Of a stretch of 64,000 nucleotides of DNA, positions 27,864 through 35,494 are shown one piece after another (the stretch's first letter is position 1; each line of letters begins with the position of its first letter). Made by a program: the position numbers and the translations under genes. Origin of the DNA: DATBVX01 sp963724625 (GTDB lineage: Bacteria > Pseudomonadota > Gammaproteobacteria > Steroidobacterales > Steroidobacteraceae); assembly GCA_963724625.1 (NCBI GenBank), contig CAVRVO010000013.1, positions 372,001 to 436,000 of the forward strand, in the 5' to 3' direction. Below the pieces are notes generated by a model. That model worked only from the letters and a program-made list of their open reading frames with translations. It did no database searches and was not told the DNA's origin.

Positions 27864-29561
27864 ATGTCGATGCCGGCGCCCCGACCTATTCGCCGGGGAT
27901 ACCTCGGGACGGGCAGCGGCCAGCTGCACTATCGGATTGCCGGACAGGGGCCGAGCGTCCTGCTGATACCTGAGCCGCCTCGCTCCTCGATCGTCTACAC
28001 CGAGATCATGGAAAAGCTGAGCGATGAATTCACGCTCATCGCGCTCGACCTGCCGGGCTATGGCAATTCTTCGCCGCTGGCGGCCCCCACTACACCCGTT
28101 GCAACGCACTTCGCCACTTCCATAGCCGAGGCGCTCAGTGCGCTCGGAATCGAGCGCTGCCCGGCGTATGGCTTTCACGGCAGCTCGAAGCTCGTGTTGC
28201 AGCTCGCGATCACCCATCGGGATAAGGTGAGTGTCGCCGTGCTCGACGGGCTGTCGTTGCCGCTCGAGCTCCCGGACGCGGACTTTCTGCAACGCTACCT
28301 GCCGCCCTTCGAGCTCCGCGATGATGGCAGCCATCTGGTCCGCGAATGGTCGCGCATGCTCGACGCGCAGCGCTTCTATCCCTGGTTCGCGCGTCACGAG
28401 CGCGCTCGTCTCAACGCGGGTCTGCCGGATGATGCCGCGCTGCATGCGTATGCGCTCGATCTGTTCAATGCCGGCGCTCACTACGCCAGCGCAACGAGCG
28501 CGATCCAGCGCTGTGATGCCCTGCAACTCATACAACAGGTCAACGCGCGAACCATCGTGCTGGCGCGCGAGGACGATTTTCTCTATCGCGCCCTCGATGC
28601 ACTGCCCGAGAAGCTGCCGCCCAACGTGACGGTGGAGCGACTACGCGCCGATGAAGAGGAGTGGCGCGCACGCCTGCGCCTCATTTTTCGCGAGCATTGC
28701 GACCGCGGAGCTCGACCCCCGGTTCAAAGGCCGCGTTCCGCCGGACCATCCGAGCTGAGCAGTTACCTCGAGCTCAGTCACGGCCAATTGCACATGCGAC
28801 GCAAAGGCGACGGCGCGGGGCGGACGATCCTGCTCCTGCACGAAGTACCAGGGTCGAGTGCGCAGCTTCGCCCCTTGATGCACGAGCTCGCAGCGGAGGG
28901 GCCGGTGATTGCCGTTGATCTTCCGGGCTCAGGTGACTCTGACCCCGTGGCAAACCCGGAAATCGCCAACTACAAGCTCGTGCTGCTCGATCTGCTCGAC
29001 GCACTGCAGTTGCAGGACGTCGATATCATCGCCGAGTTCACGGCAACGCCCCTCGCTATCGAACTCGCACGCACGGCTCCCGAACGCGTGCATCGCCTGG
29101 TGCTCGATGGCGTATTCTTTCTGGCCGCTAGCGAGCGCCGCGCGCTGCGCAAGCAGTACTGCCCAGCCATCGCACCGATGCGCGATGGGACGCACTTCGT
29201 TTCGCTGTGGCGTCGCCTGGTCGATCAGGAATTGAGCTGGCCCTGGTACGAGCGCGATCAGGCCTCGGTGCGCCGGCGCACACCGGAAATCAGCGCGAGT
29301 CGACTGCATCCGATGCTGGTCGACATCATGAAGCAGCCGCGTCACTACGGTGCGCTGTGCATTGCCGCGTTCGAGTACCCGGTCAAGGACATGCTCGAGG
29401 AGATCCGTCACCCGGTGCTACTCGCGCAAGCGGCCGGGGATATCCGTTATCAGTGGGTCAGCAAGGCTGCGCGTCGGCTGGCGGAACGATCGGTGCTGGC
29501 GCTCGCGCCGACGCTGGCCGAGCGAGCGCGCCAGTGGGCCCGCTATCTTGGGGCTGGATAG
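27864..29561 (+). CDS. Tandem double alpha/beta-hydrolase-fold protein, both nucleophile serines missing
   Basis: The 565-residue protein holds two alpha/beta-hydrolase folds in tandem: domain 1 about residues 10-280 (LHYRIAGQGPSVLLIPEPP, LIALDLPGYGNSSP) and domain 2 about 295-565 (LHMRRKGDGAGRTILLLHEV, VIAVDLPGSGDSDP). At the nucleophile elbow, where GxSxG is expected, domain 1 reads YGFHGSSKLVLQLA (His at the Ser position) and domain 2 reads IIAEFTATPLAIELA (Phe at that position). Both are preceded and followed by normal fold motifs, so the frame is right. ATG at 27864 has AGGAG upstream and follows etfA by 12 bp, so it is probably in the etf operon. Function unknown; a non-catalytic or binding role is inferred. 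Confidence 0.75.
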   Translation: MSMPAPRPIRRGYLGTGSGQLHYRIAGQGPSVLLIPEPPRSSIVYTEIMEKLSDEFTLIALDLPGYGNSSPLAAPTTPVATHFATSIAEALSALGIERCPAYGFHGSSKLVLQLAITHRDKVSVAVLDGLSLPLELPDADFLQRYLPPFELRDDGSHLVREWSRMLDAQRFYPWFARHERARLNAGLPDDAALHAYALDLFNAGAHYASATSAIQRCDALQLIQQVNARTIVLAREDDFLYRALDALPEKLPPNVTVERLRADEEEWRARLRLIFREHCDRGARPPVQRPRSAGPSELSSYLELSHGQLHMRRKGDGAGRTILLLHEVPGSSAQLRPLMHELAAEGPVIAVDLPGSGDSDPVANPEIANYKLVLLDLLDALQLQDVDIIAEFTATPLAIELARTAPERVHRLVLDGVFFLAASERRALRKQYCPAIAPMRDGTHFVSLWRRLVDQELSWPWYERDQASVRRRTPEISASRLHPMLVDIMKQPRHYGALCIAAFEYPVKDMLEEIRHPVLLAQAAGDIRYQWVSKAARRLAERSVLALAPTLAERARQWARYLGAG

Positions 29562-29627
29562 ACGGCTGCCCGATGTGATGCGCGCGTGGAACTTTGGCCG
29601 GAGAGTAAAGCGCGGGGAGGATAAGTC

Positions 29628-31550
29628 TTGAAGCTGCGCACTGCTGTGATCGGTGCGGGACTCGCGGGAGCGCTGGTACTCGGATACTGGCTGGGTGCGC
29701 ATCGTGTGCAGTCGCAGTCCGGGCCCGCCGACGAACGATCCATTGCTGCAATCCCCACAGCGTCGGTAGCTTCGGACGTCATTGCCCCGTCCAACTCCGA
29801 GTCCGCCAAAATGATCGAGGAGGCTCGAGCCGGGCACTTCACGGAACTGCACAGCGTGCAGGACGTGCTGGGGCTGCCTTCCGCATTTGCGCGCCGGGAA
29901 GCGCTCTACGCAATCGCGGGCAGAGCTGACCTGCGTGCGCTCGACGCGCTCATTGCCGAAGCCAAGAACATCCCCAACCAGGCGGATCGAACCGCAGCTC
30001 TCGAGGTGCTGTATCTGAGCTACGTGGAACGCGATCCACGCAGGGCGTTGCAATCTGCGTATTCCCTGCCAGATTCGGAAGCTCGCAACGACAGCCTGAC
30101 CCGTGTTGCAGCGGCGTGGGCCCGCCTTGCGCCCGAGGCAGCGTTTCAGCAGGCAGGGCTTGAAGCGGACGCGCCGATACGAACGACACTGCAAAACGCG
30201 ATTGTGCAGACGTGGGCCTCGCAGGATGCAGTGGCGGCGTTCGCCCGTGTCAATGCCCTGCCGGCCGGCGTGCAACGCGATCAGTTACTCACCTGGACGA
30301 CCAGGGAATTGGCGCGCCAGGACCCGCAGCGCGCGGCCGCGCTCATCGCGAAGCTCGTGCCCGCCGATGCAGATGCGCTCAACCGAGTGCTCGCGTCCGA
30401 ATGGGCTGCCAACGACCCGAGGGCCGCCGCCCGGTGGTTGGAATCGCGACCGCGCCAGAGCATCGGGACCCTTGCCTACACTGTCGCGCCCCTCTACGCC
30501 GCCCAGTTTCCGGCCGAAGCGCTCGACTGGGCCAGCCGCCTGGACCGAAGTCGTAATGGCAGGCTGTGGTCACAGGCATTGGTCGGGGTGGCAAACCAGG
30601 ACCCAGAGGCCGCCTTGCAGGCGGCTATCGGAGTCAAGGATGCCGCGCGCCGGTCGACAGCTCTCGGCGCCGTCATCGCAGCCATTGCGGAGCGCGACCC
30701 GGCGCTGGCCATCCGTCACCTGGAAAAGCTCCCCACGGGAGAGGCGCGCTCGCAAGTCGTCGCGCAGATCGCAATGCAAATAGCACAGACTGATCCCGAT
30801 GCCGCTGTTTCCTGGTTGAAGAGCATCAACGATCGCGGCGGTCGCATCCAGGGGCTGCATCAGATCGGAGAGCAGATCGCTCAGCGCGATGTCGAAGCAG
30901 CTACGAGATTGCTCGATGAGATTCCACCCGAGGTACGCAGCCACTGGATCTCACAGATCGCAATCGCATACATGCAATACGACGTCGACGCCGCCGTCCA
31001 ATGGATGAAGCGCAACGAGACGGCTTTCGGCCGCGGGAATTCACAAGCCTTGTGGTATCTGGCGGTGCGCGAGCCCGACGCGGCCTTCCGGTTCGCCGAT
31101 GGACTTTCGGATGAGCAACAGCGCGACCGCGCCCTGCAGAACGTGATAGGCAGCGCTGCCGCAACCTCGCCGGACGTTGCGGCCAAATGGATCGACGAAA
31201 TCCGCGATGAGGGCGGGAAAAGAGAGGCTGTTAATCAGGTGGCAGCCCGTTGGATTGCGCTCGATCCAGACGCGGCCCGGAAATGGGTGCTGTCCCTCGA
31301 CTCCTCAGCGCTGCGCGACCCCGCACTCGTGCAACTGATCGGCGCGAGCGCTACTGACGACATCGAGCCGCTCCTTGGGCAGATCCAGTCGCCTGACCTC
31401 AGGATGGACGCTGTGCTGCATGCGGCGATTCGACTTACGGCTGAAGACCCGCAAGCAGCGCAGGCCCTCTTGCGACGCCATCCTCTCGATCAGTCGCGCC
31501 AGCAGCAGTTTGACATGATCAAGCAGCAAAGCTCCGCGAAGGGTTGGTAG
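29628..31550 (+). CDS. Membrane-anchored alpha-helical repeat protein
   Basis: Unrecognised function. The 640-residue product has an N-terminal signal/anchor (TAVIGAGLAGALVLGYWLG), then about fifteen 31-36-residue helical repeats, each marked by a D-P-x-A-A-x-x-W-type turn: QDPQRAAALI, NDPRAAARWL, QDPEAALQAA, TDPDAAVSWL, YDVDAAVQWM, LDPDAARKWV, EDPQAAQALL. The layout is TPR- or HEAT-like and suggests a protein-binding scaffold on the periplasmic side. The start is TTG at 29628, supported by a strong GGGGAGG 7-8 bases upstream. It ends 3 bp from the convergent SPOR gene. A distant relative in layout lies at 51470. Confidence 0.8.
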   Translation: MKLRTAVIGAGLAGALVLGYWLGAHRVQSQSGPADERSIAAIPTASVASDVIAPSNSESAKMIEEARAGHFTELHSVQDVLGLPSAFARREALYAIAGRADLRALDALIAEAKNIPNQADRTAALEVLYLSYVERDPRRALQSAYSLPDSEARNDSLTRVAAAWARLAPEAAFQQAGLEADAPIRTTLQNAIVQTWASQDAVAAFARVNALPAGVQRDQLLTWTTRELARQDPQRAAALIAKLVPADADALNRVLASEWAANDPRAAARWLESRPRQSIGTLAYTVAPLYAAQFPAEALDWASRLDRSRNGRLWSQALVGVANQDPEAALQAAIGVKDAARRSTALGAVIAAIAERDPALAIRHLEKLPTGEARSQVVAQIAMQIAQTDPDAAVSWLKSINDRGGRIQGLHQIGEQIAQRDVEAATRLLDEIPPEVRSHWISQIAIAYMQYDVDAAVQWMKRNETAFGRGNSQALWYLAVREPDAAFRFADGLSDEQQRDRALQNVIGSAAATSPDVAAKWIDEIRDEGGKREAVNQVAARWIALDPDAARKWVLSLDSSALRDPALVQLIGASATDDIEPLLGQIQSPDLRMDAVLHAAIRLTAEDPQAAQALLRRHPLDQSRQQQFDMIKQQSSAKGW

Positions 31551-31553
31551 CTT

Positions 31554-32882
31554 CTAGGCCTGCCGCCTGCGCCCCACGCGATCCAGCAAGCGACCGAGCG
31601 GCGATTTCCGATGCACCACGGAGACTGACAGGTGCCGAACACCTGTATCGCTCAACCCATCGCCGCCGGCGATCTCGAGGTCGAGATCGAGCGAGCCGGC
31701 GCCAAGTTCCTCGAGGAGTTGCGCCGTCGTCCTGGAAACGCGTTTCGGAGCCTTGTGTGGATCGGGTACGACTTGCCTTGCTTTCGCCTTGCCCGGGGCG
31801 CGGGCCGGTGCAGCGTGTGCCGCGGTGGGTTGGGGCGCAACCGGGGTGATCGGAGCGAGCAATGATTCCTGCAGCGGTGCAGACCGGGTGCGGGGCGTGT
31901 CGTCTTCCTTGAGCTGAATCGTGTCTGCATCCTTGCGCGCCTGCGGCGTGGGTTGAGTCGGCCGCTGCGCGTGACCCGCGGCGACCTCATTCGCCCTCGC
32001 ACACTCGCGTTCGCTCACTGGAACAACGGCTGCCGCGGAGAAATCGGATCGTGCGTAGAGCGAGACCTGTCGGGCAGATACGGGATCAGTGAAGAAGCCG
32101 AGCCTTAACCCGTGCCAGCGACGTCCGGCGCGCTCGACATGAACCGTGTAAAGCGTATAGGCGTCGAAGATGGCGAGCTGCGGAACGCGCGCCGCGTCGA
32201 CTGGTTCGGTCGACCAGATGAGCTGGACCGCGAACTTCTGTGGCGCGGTCGACGCAGCTGGTGTCATCAGCGGCGCGGCAGGTTTGACGGGTTGCCGCGC
32301 GGGCCCTTTGCGCATCGCTCGCGGTGCGGTTTCAAGAAGGTGCAGCACATCCGTCGGCGAAAGTGGCGCACGCGCCGATGGCGATGGCGGCACATGCCGG
32401 GATTGCGAGGGAGCTACCAGGGTCGCCTTGACGGGAATGGCTTTGGGCGCGGGCGCGACCGGCGCGGCGGGTTGTCGTGCGACAACTGGGGCCGCCGGCT
32501 TAGCAGTTGCAGCCGGCGTGCGGCTGCCTCGAACCAGTTTGAACTGGGCGACGCTTGTGTCGTCCAGCGATCCCATGCTATCGGTCGGCGCCAGCGCTAC
32601 CCAGGCGGCGGGGTAGCGCGCACGAACCACGGCCAATACGCGCTGGGCTTCCTGTGGCGACTCGAAATAGCCCAAGTGCAAGCGAAACCGGTCGCGTCCA
32701 TCCTCGACGCGGCGCGAACGAAATACCGCAAACCCTTCCAGCTCGGGCGCATACGGCACCTCGAGCGTCATGGGCGTGGTCGAAGACAGCAGATTGATGA
32801 TGTAAAGCGTTGCGCTGCCCTGGCCCAGGCTGGCCGGAGCGCTCTCTGCAACGCGTGCGTGTGCCCCCACCCGCTCGCTCAT
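31554..32882 (-). CDS. Protein with two SPOR-like domains, behind a c-di-GMP riboswitch
   Basis: 442 residues without a visible signal peptide or membrane helix. Two SPOR-like domains: about residues 24-98 (ATLYIINLLSSTTPMTLEV, RFRLHLGYFESPQEAQRVL, AWVALA) and about 215-290 (KFAVQLIWSTEPVDAARVP, WHGLRLGFFTDPVSARQVS). A Pro/Ala-rich linker joins them, and a basic Pro-rich stretch leads to a short C-terminal segment (LLEELGAGSLDLDLEIAG). SPOR domains bind peptidoglycan in other proteins; a cytoplasmic version would be odd, so localisation is open. The leader, 33132-32883, carries a GEMM-I riboswitch. ATG at 32882 is preceded by GGGGGTGT. Confidence 0.8.
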   Translation of the reverse strand: MSERVGAHARVAESAPASLGQGSATLYIINLLSSTTPMTLEVPYAPELEGFAVFRSRRVEDGRDRFRLHLGYFESPQEAQRVLAVVRARYPAAWVALAPTDSMGSLDDTSVAQFKLVRGSRTPAATAKPAAPVVARQPAAPVAPAPKAIPVKATLVAPSQSRHVPPSPSARAPLSPTDVLHLLETAPRAMRKGPARQPVKPAAPLMTPAASTAPQKFAVQLIWSTEPVDAARVPQLAIFDAYTLYTVHVERAGRRWHGLRLGFFTDPVSARQVSLYARSDFSAAAVVPVSERECARANEVAAGHAQRPTQPTPQARKDADTIQLKEDDTPRTRSAPLQESLLAPITPVAPQPTAAHAAPARAPGKAKARQVVPDPHKAPKRVSRTTAQLLEELGAGSLDLDLEIAGGDGLSDTGVRHLSVSVVHRKSPLGRLLDRVGRRRQA

Positions 32883-32885
32883 CTG

Positions 32886-32937
32886 ACACCCCCGTTTTTT
32901 CGGCCCTGATTGTCTCGATTCGCGGTCGGGAGGGTGT
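32886..32937 (-). promoter_or_regulatory. Possible RBS-masking helix (riboswitch expression platform)
   Basis: On the minus-strand RNA, ACACCC (genome 32937-32932) can pair with GGGTGT (32891-32886), which overlaps the ribosome site of the SPOR gene. This would let the leader mask translation start. There is no U-run after a hairpin, so translational rather than termination control is favoured. Pairing seen by eye only. Confidence 0.4.
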
Positions 32938-33059
32938 TCCTATGCAACCAGATGTGCTGTGAACTCGGTCGCAACCAAGTCAGCGTTCATCCGTGCGGGG
33001 AGGTGCCTTGATGCGATTCGAGTGGGCCGGAATGGCGCTGAAGATCGAACCGCTCGTGT

Positions 33060-33132
33060 GGCAACCCCGCTGTCATTGGGAAACTCCCTGAAGACCGGTG
33101 GCTTTGCGTCCCCGCCTTTCGACGGGTTTGCC
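33060..33132 (-). promoter_or_regulatory. Cyclic di-GMP-I (GEMM-I) riboswitch aptamer
   Basis: Read on the minus strand the 73-nt element begins GGCAAACCCGUCGAAAGGCG, continues GGGACGCAAAGCCACCGG, then UCUUCAGGGAGUUUCCC, and closes with GCGGGGUUGCC. These are the GEMM-I hallmarks: P1 pairing of GGCAAACCC (33132-33124) with GGGGUUGCC (33068-33060), the GAAA tetraloop hairpin, the invariant GACGCAAAGCCAC ligand region and the second hairpin acting as tetraloop receptor arm. It lies 177 nt upstream of the SPOR gene start, same strand, with no other gene between. Confidence 0.9.
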
Positions 33133-33338
33133 TTTGTCACGCAATGGAATATGCACGAGAGTTCAAGCGAACTCAACAGTCGCCCGGCAAAATAAGTAAT
33201 GTAGCGTTGCAATTCCCCGGCCGGCGTTACGGGTTTCTCCTACCCGAAGCCACCACGCCGAAGCCGAACGCAACTACGCGCGCTCAAACGCGCGGGCCGC
33301 GCGTGCCAGAACGTGTGCCGCCGCAGGGGCAGCCGGCA
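33133..33338. promoter_or_regulatory. Presumed promoter region of the riboswitch transcript; inverted repeat at 33159-33174
   Basis: No convincing gene is seen here. The inverted repeat GAGTTC-N4-GAACTC (33159-33164 and 33169-33174) lies 27 bp upstream of the aptamer and could be an operator. A TTGAGT/TATTCC pair on the minus strand could be a promoter, but its 19-bp spacing is poor. An AT-rich stretch lies around 33190-33205. Confidence 0.3.
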
Positions 33339-33821
33339 TCAGAGCTGGCTCAGCACGTGCTCCGCGCTCGACACCTTGAACTCACCCGGAGCTTCAACAA
33401 ATAGGTGGGTGACCACGCCGTCCTTTGCAATCACTGCGAAGCGCTTGCCGCGAATGCCCATGCCATACCCGCTGGCATCCATCTCAAGGCCCAGGGCCTT
33501 GGCGTATTCGCCGTTGCCGTCGGCCAGCATCAGAACGCGATCGCCGACATTGCCACTCTTGCCCCAGGCATTCATTACGAATACGTCGTTGACCGCCATG
33601 CAGGCGATCGTATCAACGTTCTTACCCTTGATTTTCGCCGCCTGCTCGACGAATCCGGGCAGATGCTTGGCGTCGCAGGTCGGGGTAAAAGCACCAGGCA
33701 CCGAAAACAGCACCACCCGCTTGCCGCTGAAAAGCTGATCGGTGGTCAGGTTCTGGGGGCCGTCCTTGGTCATCGTCTTGAAGCTGCCGGAGGGCATCTT
33801 GTCGCCAACCTTGATCGTCAT
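33339..33821 (-). CDS. Peroxiredoxin, Prx5-type
   Basis: Thiol peroxidase reducing peroxides. 160 residues with the active-site loop VPGAFTPTCDAKHLPGF, giving peroxidatic Cys49, and a second Cys at 74 in TIACMAVND. The C-terminal RFAVIAKDGVVTHLFVEAPG is typical of the atypical 2-Cys/glutaredoxin-linked Prx5 group. An AGGAG site lies 8 bases before the ATG. Stands alone between the riboswitch region and the EamA gene. Confidence 0.93.
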   Translation of the reverse strand: MTIKVGDKMPSGSFKTMTKDGPQNLTTDQLFSGKRVVLFSVPGAFTPTCDAKHLPGFVEQAAKIKGKNVDTIACMAVNDVFVMNAWGKSGNVGDRVLMLADGNGEYAKALGLEMDASGYGMGIRGKRFAVIAKDGVVTHLFVEAPGEFKVSSAEHVLSQL

Positions 33822-33933
33822 TTGCGTCGCTCCTCGCCGTGCTGATCAGATTGCCCGCTTCCGGGCGGGCTCCTTGGGGGGCGGCCATTATGCCGAATCG
33901 CGAGCCTTCGGGCTGCAGCCCTTGTGCGTGGGC

Positions 33934-34827
33934 TCAGGGTGGTACGTTGCCTTCAGCGATGACAGCTGCCGGCTGACCGCGGCGTTCGCGGTGAATCAGA
34001 TACAAACCGCTTGCGATGATGATCGAGGCCCCCGTCAGCATCTGCGCGTTTGGTGGGTGGGCCCACACCATCCAGTCAATCCCCACCGCCCAGAGCAGTG
34101 CCGTGTATTCGAAGGGCGCGACCGCGGAGGCCGGCGCATGGCGAAACGCCTCCGTCACGAAGTGCTGTCCCAGGGCCCCGAGGATCCCGACACCGATCAG
34201 TAGCGACCAGTGTTCGGGCCGCACCGGTACCCAGGACCTTGCGGCGAGCGCGCCCGCGAACACCGTCACCATGGCCATGAACCAGAACACCATGCTCGCC
34301 GTGGTATCGGTGCGTGTCAGGACGCGCACCATGAGCGCGCTCAGCGCATAGCAAACGGCCGCAGCGGCCGCAGCCAACGCCCCGAGGGTAGCGAGGTTCG
34401 CGGTACTGGGTTTGAGGAGCACCAGAGTTCCGGCAAGTCCAACAGTAATTGCCACCCACCGCCGCCATTCGACCTGCTCGCCCAGCAGGGGCACTGAGAG
34501 TGCCGTGACGATCAGGGGCGCCGCGAGGAACAACGCGTACGCGTCTGCCATCGGCAGCAATCGCAGGGCGTAAATGAATGAACCGAGCATGATGATTGCC
34601 AGCACGCCCCGCACCAGATGCAAAGACCAGCGCACCGGCCGCAGGTCCTGGATCTTTCCGCGCAGCAAAGTGGCCGCCAGAACGATCGGGAGCGACGCTG
34701 CACCACGCAGGGCGCCAATTTCCAGCGCCGGGTAGTATGGAGATAACACCTTGATCATGGTGTCCATGCCGGCGAAGAAACCCACCGACAGGAGCATGGC
34801 AGTGATCCCGCGCAGACGCGGAGTCAC
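33934..34827 (-). CDS. EamA/DMT-family transporter
   Basis: Inner-membrane exporter-type carrier, 297 residues with about ten membrane helices arranged as two EamA repeats, for example ITAMLLSVGFFAGMDTMIKV at the N-terminus and PFEYTALLWAVGIDWMVWAH near the end. Substrate unknown. Its GTG start overlaps the marR stop (GTGA), so the regulator and transporter are translationally coupled and the carrier is likely controlled by it. Confidence 0.88.
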   Translation of the reverse strand: MTPRLRGITAMLLSVGFFAGMDTMIKVLSPYYPALEIGALRGAASLPIVLAATLLRGKIQDLRPVRWSLHLVRGVLAIIMLGSFIYALRLLPMADAYALFLAAPLIVTALSVPLLGEQVEWRRWVAITVGLAGTLVLLKPSTANLATLGALAAAAAAVCYALSALMVRVLTRTDTTASMVFWFMAMVTVFAGALAARSWVPVRPEHWSLLIGVGILGALGQHFVTEAFRHAPASAVAPFEYTALLWAVGIDWMVWAHPPNAQMLTGASIIIASGLYLIHRERRGQPAAVIAEGNVPP

Positions 34828-35345
34828 GGACGTCGACTATGTGCTCTGCGTGGGGTCGTCGTGCCGTCCCAGCGCGCGTTGCGCCGGGCACGCTGCGGAG
34901 GCCGCCTGATCTGGTCTCCCGCCAGCGTTTCGCGCACCGTACGAAGCTGCGCGATGAAGCGCTCCTGCTCCGATCCATCCAGCGCACGCAGCGCATGGGC
35001 CTGTACGTGGTCGCTCAACGCGCGCAGTTGCGGGCGCAGGCGGTGCGCACGCTCGGTGAGGTACAGGCGATATGCCCGACGGTCCGCGGGCTCACCGCGC
35101 CTTTCGACCCAGCCGGCTTTCTCCATCCGGTCGACCAGCCGTCCGAGTGAGATCGGCGTGACATCCAGGTGTTCGGCGAGCGCCACCTGGCTGGAACCTT
35201 CGCGACGAAAGAGTGCGGCAATCAGCGCCCATTGCGCCCGGGTCAGGCCGAGGCGGCGTGCGCGTTCGTCTACGCGTTGCGCCATGAGCCGGGCGAGATC
35301 CTGGATCAGGCCTCCCAGGGTGCCGTTGCGTTCGGGATCAGTCAC
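34824..35345 (-). CDS. MarR-family transcriptional regulator
   Basis: Winged-helix repressor, likely controlling itself and the EamA gene. LTRAQWALIAALFRREGSSQ, VALAEHLDVTPISLGRLVDR (recognition helix), MEKAGWVERRGEPADRRAYR (wing) are visible. Start placed at GTG 35345 (173 residues) because the frame upstream runs through two palindromes that look like its operators; a GTG is plausible though no clear ribosome site precedes it. The C-terminal tail is Arg-rich (RRPPQRARRNARWDG) and overlaps the transporter gene by 4 bp. Confidence 0.88.
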   Translation of the reverse strand: MTDPERNGTLGGLIQDLARLMAQRVDERARRLGLTRAQWALIAALFRREGSSQVALAEHLDVTPISLGRLVDRMEKAGWVERRGEPADRRAYRLYLTERAHRLRPQLRALSDHVQAHALRALDGSEQERFIAQLRTVRETLAGDQIRRPPQRARRNARWDGTTTPRRAHSRRP

Positions 35346-35372
35346 GCCGCGCAAGATAGTGGGCAGCAGGAC

Positions 35373-35408
35373 AGTAAGCAAGCTTACTAAATCAGTAAGC
35401 GGGCTTAT
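35373..35408. promoter_or_regulatory. Twin palindromic operators for the MarR regulator
   Basis: Two palindromes with the same half-site: AGTAAGC-N2-GCTTACT (35373-35388) and AGTAAGC-N2-GCTTAT (35394-35408). Their centres are 21 bp apart, two helical turns, so two dimers would sit on one face. They lie 28-63 bp upstream of the marR start. Autoregulation is inferred from position and symmetry. Confidence 0.65.
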
Positions 35409-35494
35409 CAATCCTCCGGCGCTTTCAGAACGCCCGACCGGGTCCTCGCGTTCGATCCGCTTCGGCTCGCAACCCCTGCCCTCACGGGACCGGT

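Noticed and set aside
27225..28535. 436-codon open frame on the minus strand
   Set aside because: Antisense to etfA and the double hydrolase gene, whose motifs are unmistakable; product is Arg-rich and without domains.
31550..31554. Terminator between the convergent repeat-protein and SPOR genes
   Set aside because: Only 3 bp lie between the stops and no hairpin with a T-run is seen nearby.
32959..33195. 78-codon plus-strand gene
   Set aside because: Runs antisense through the GEMM-I aptamer and its leader; no ribosome site and no family.
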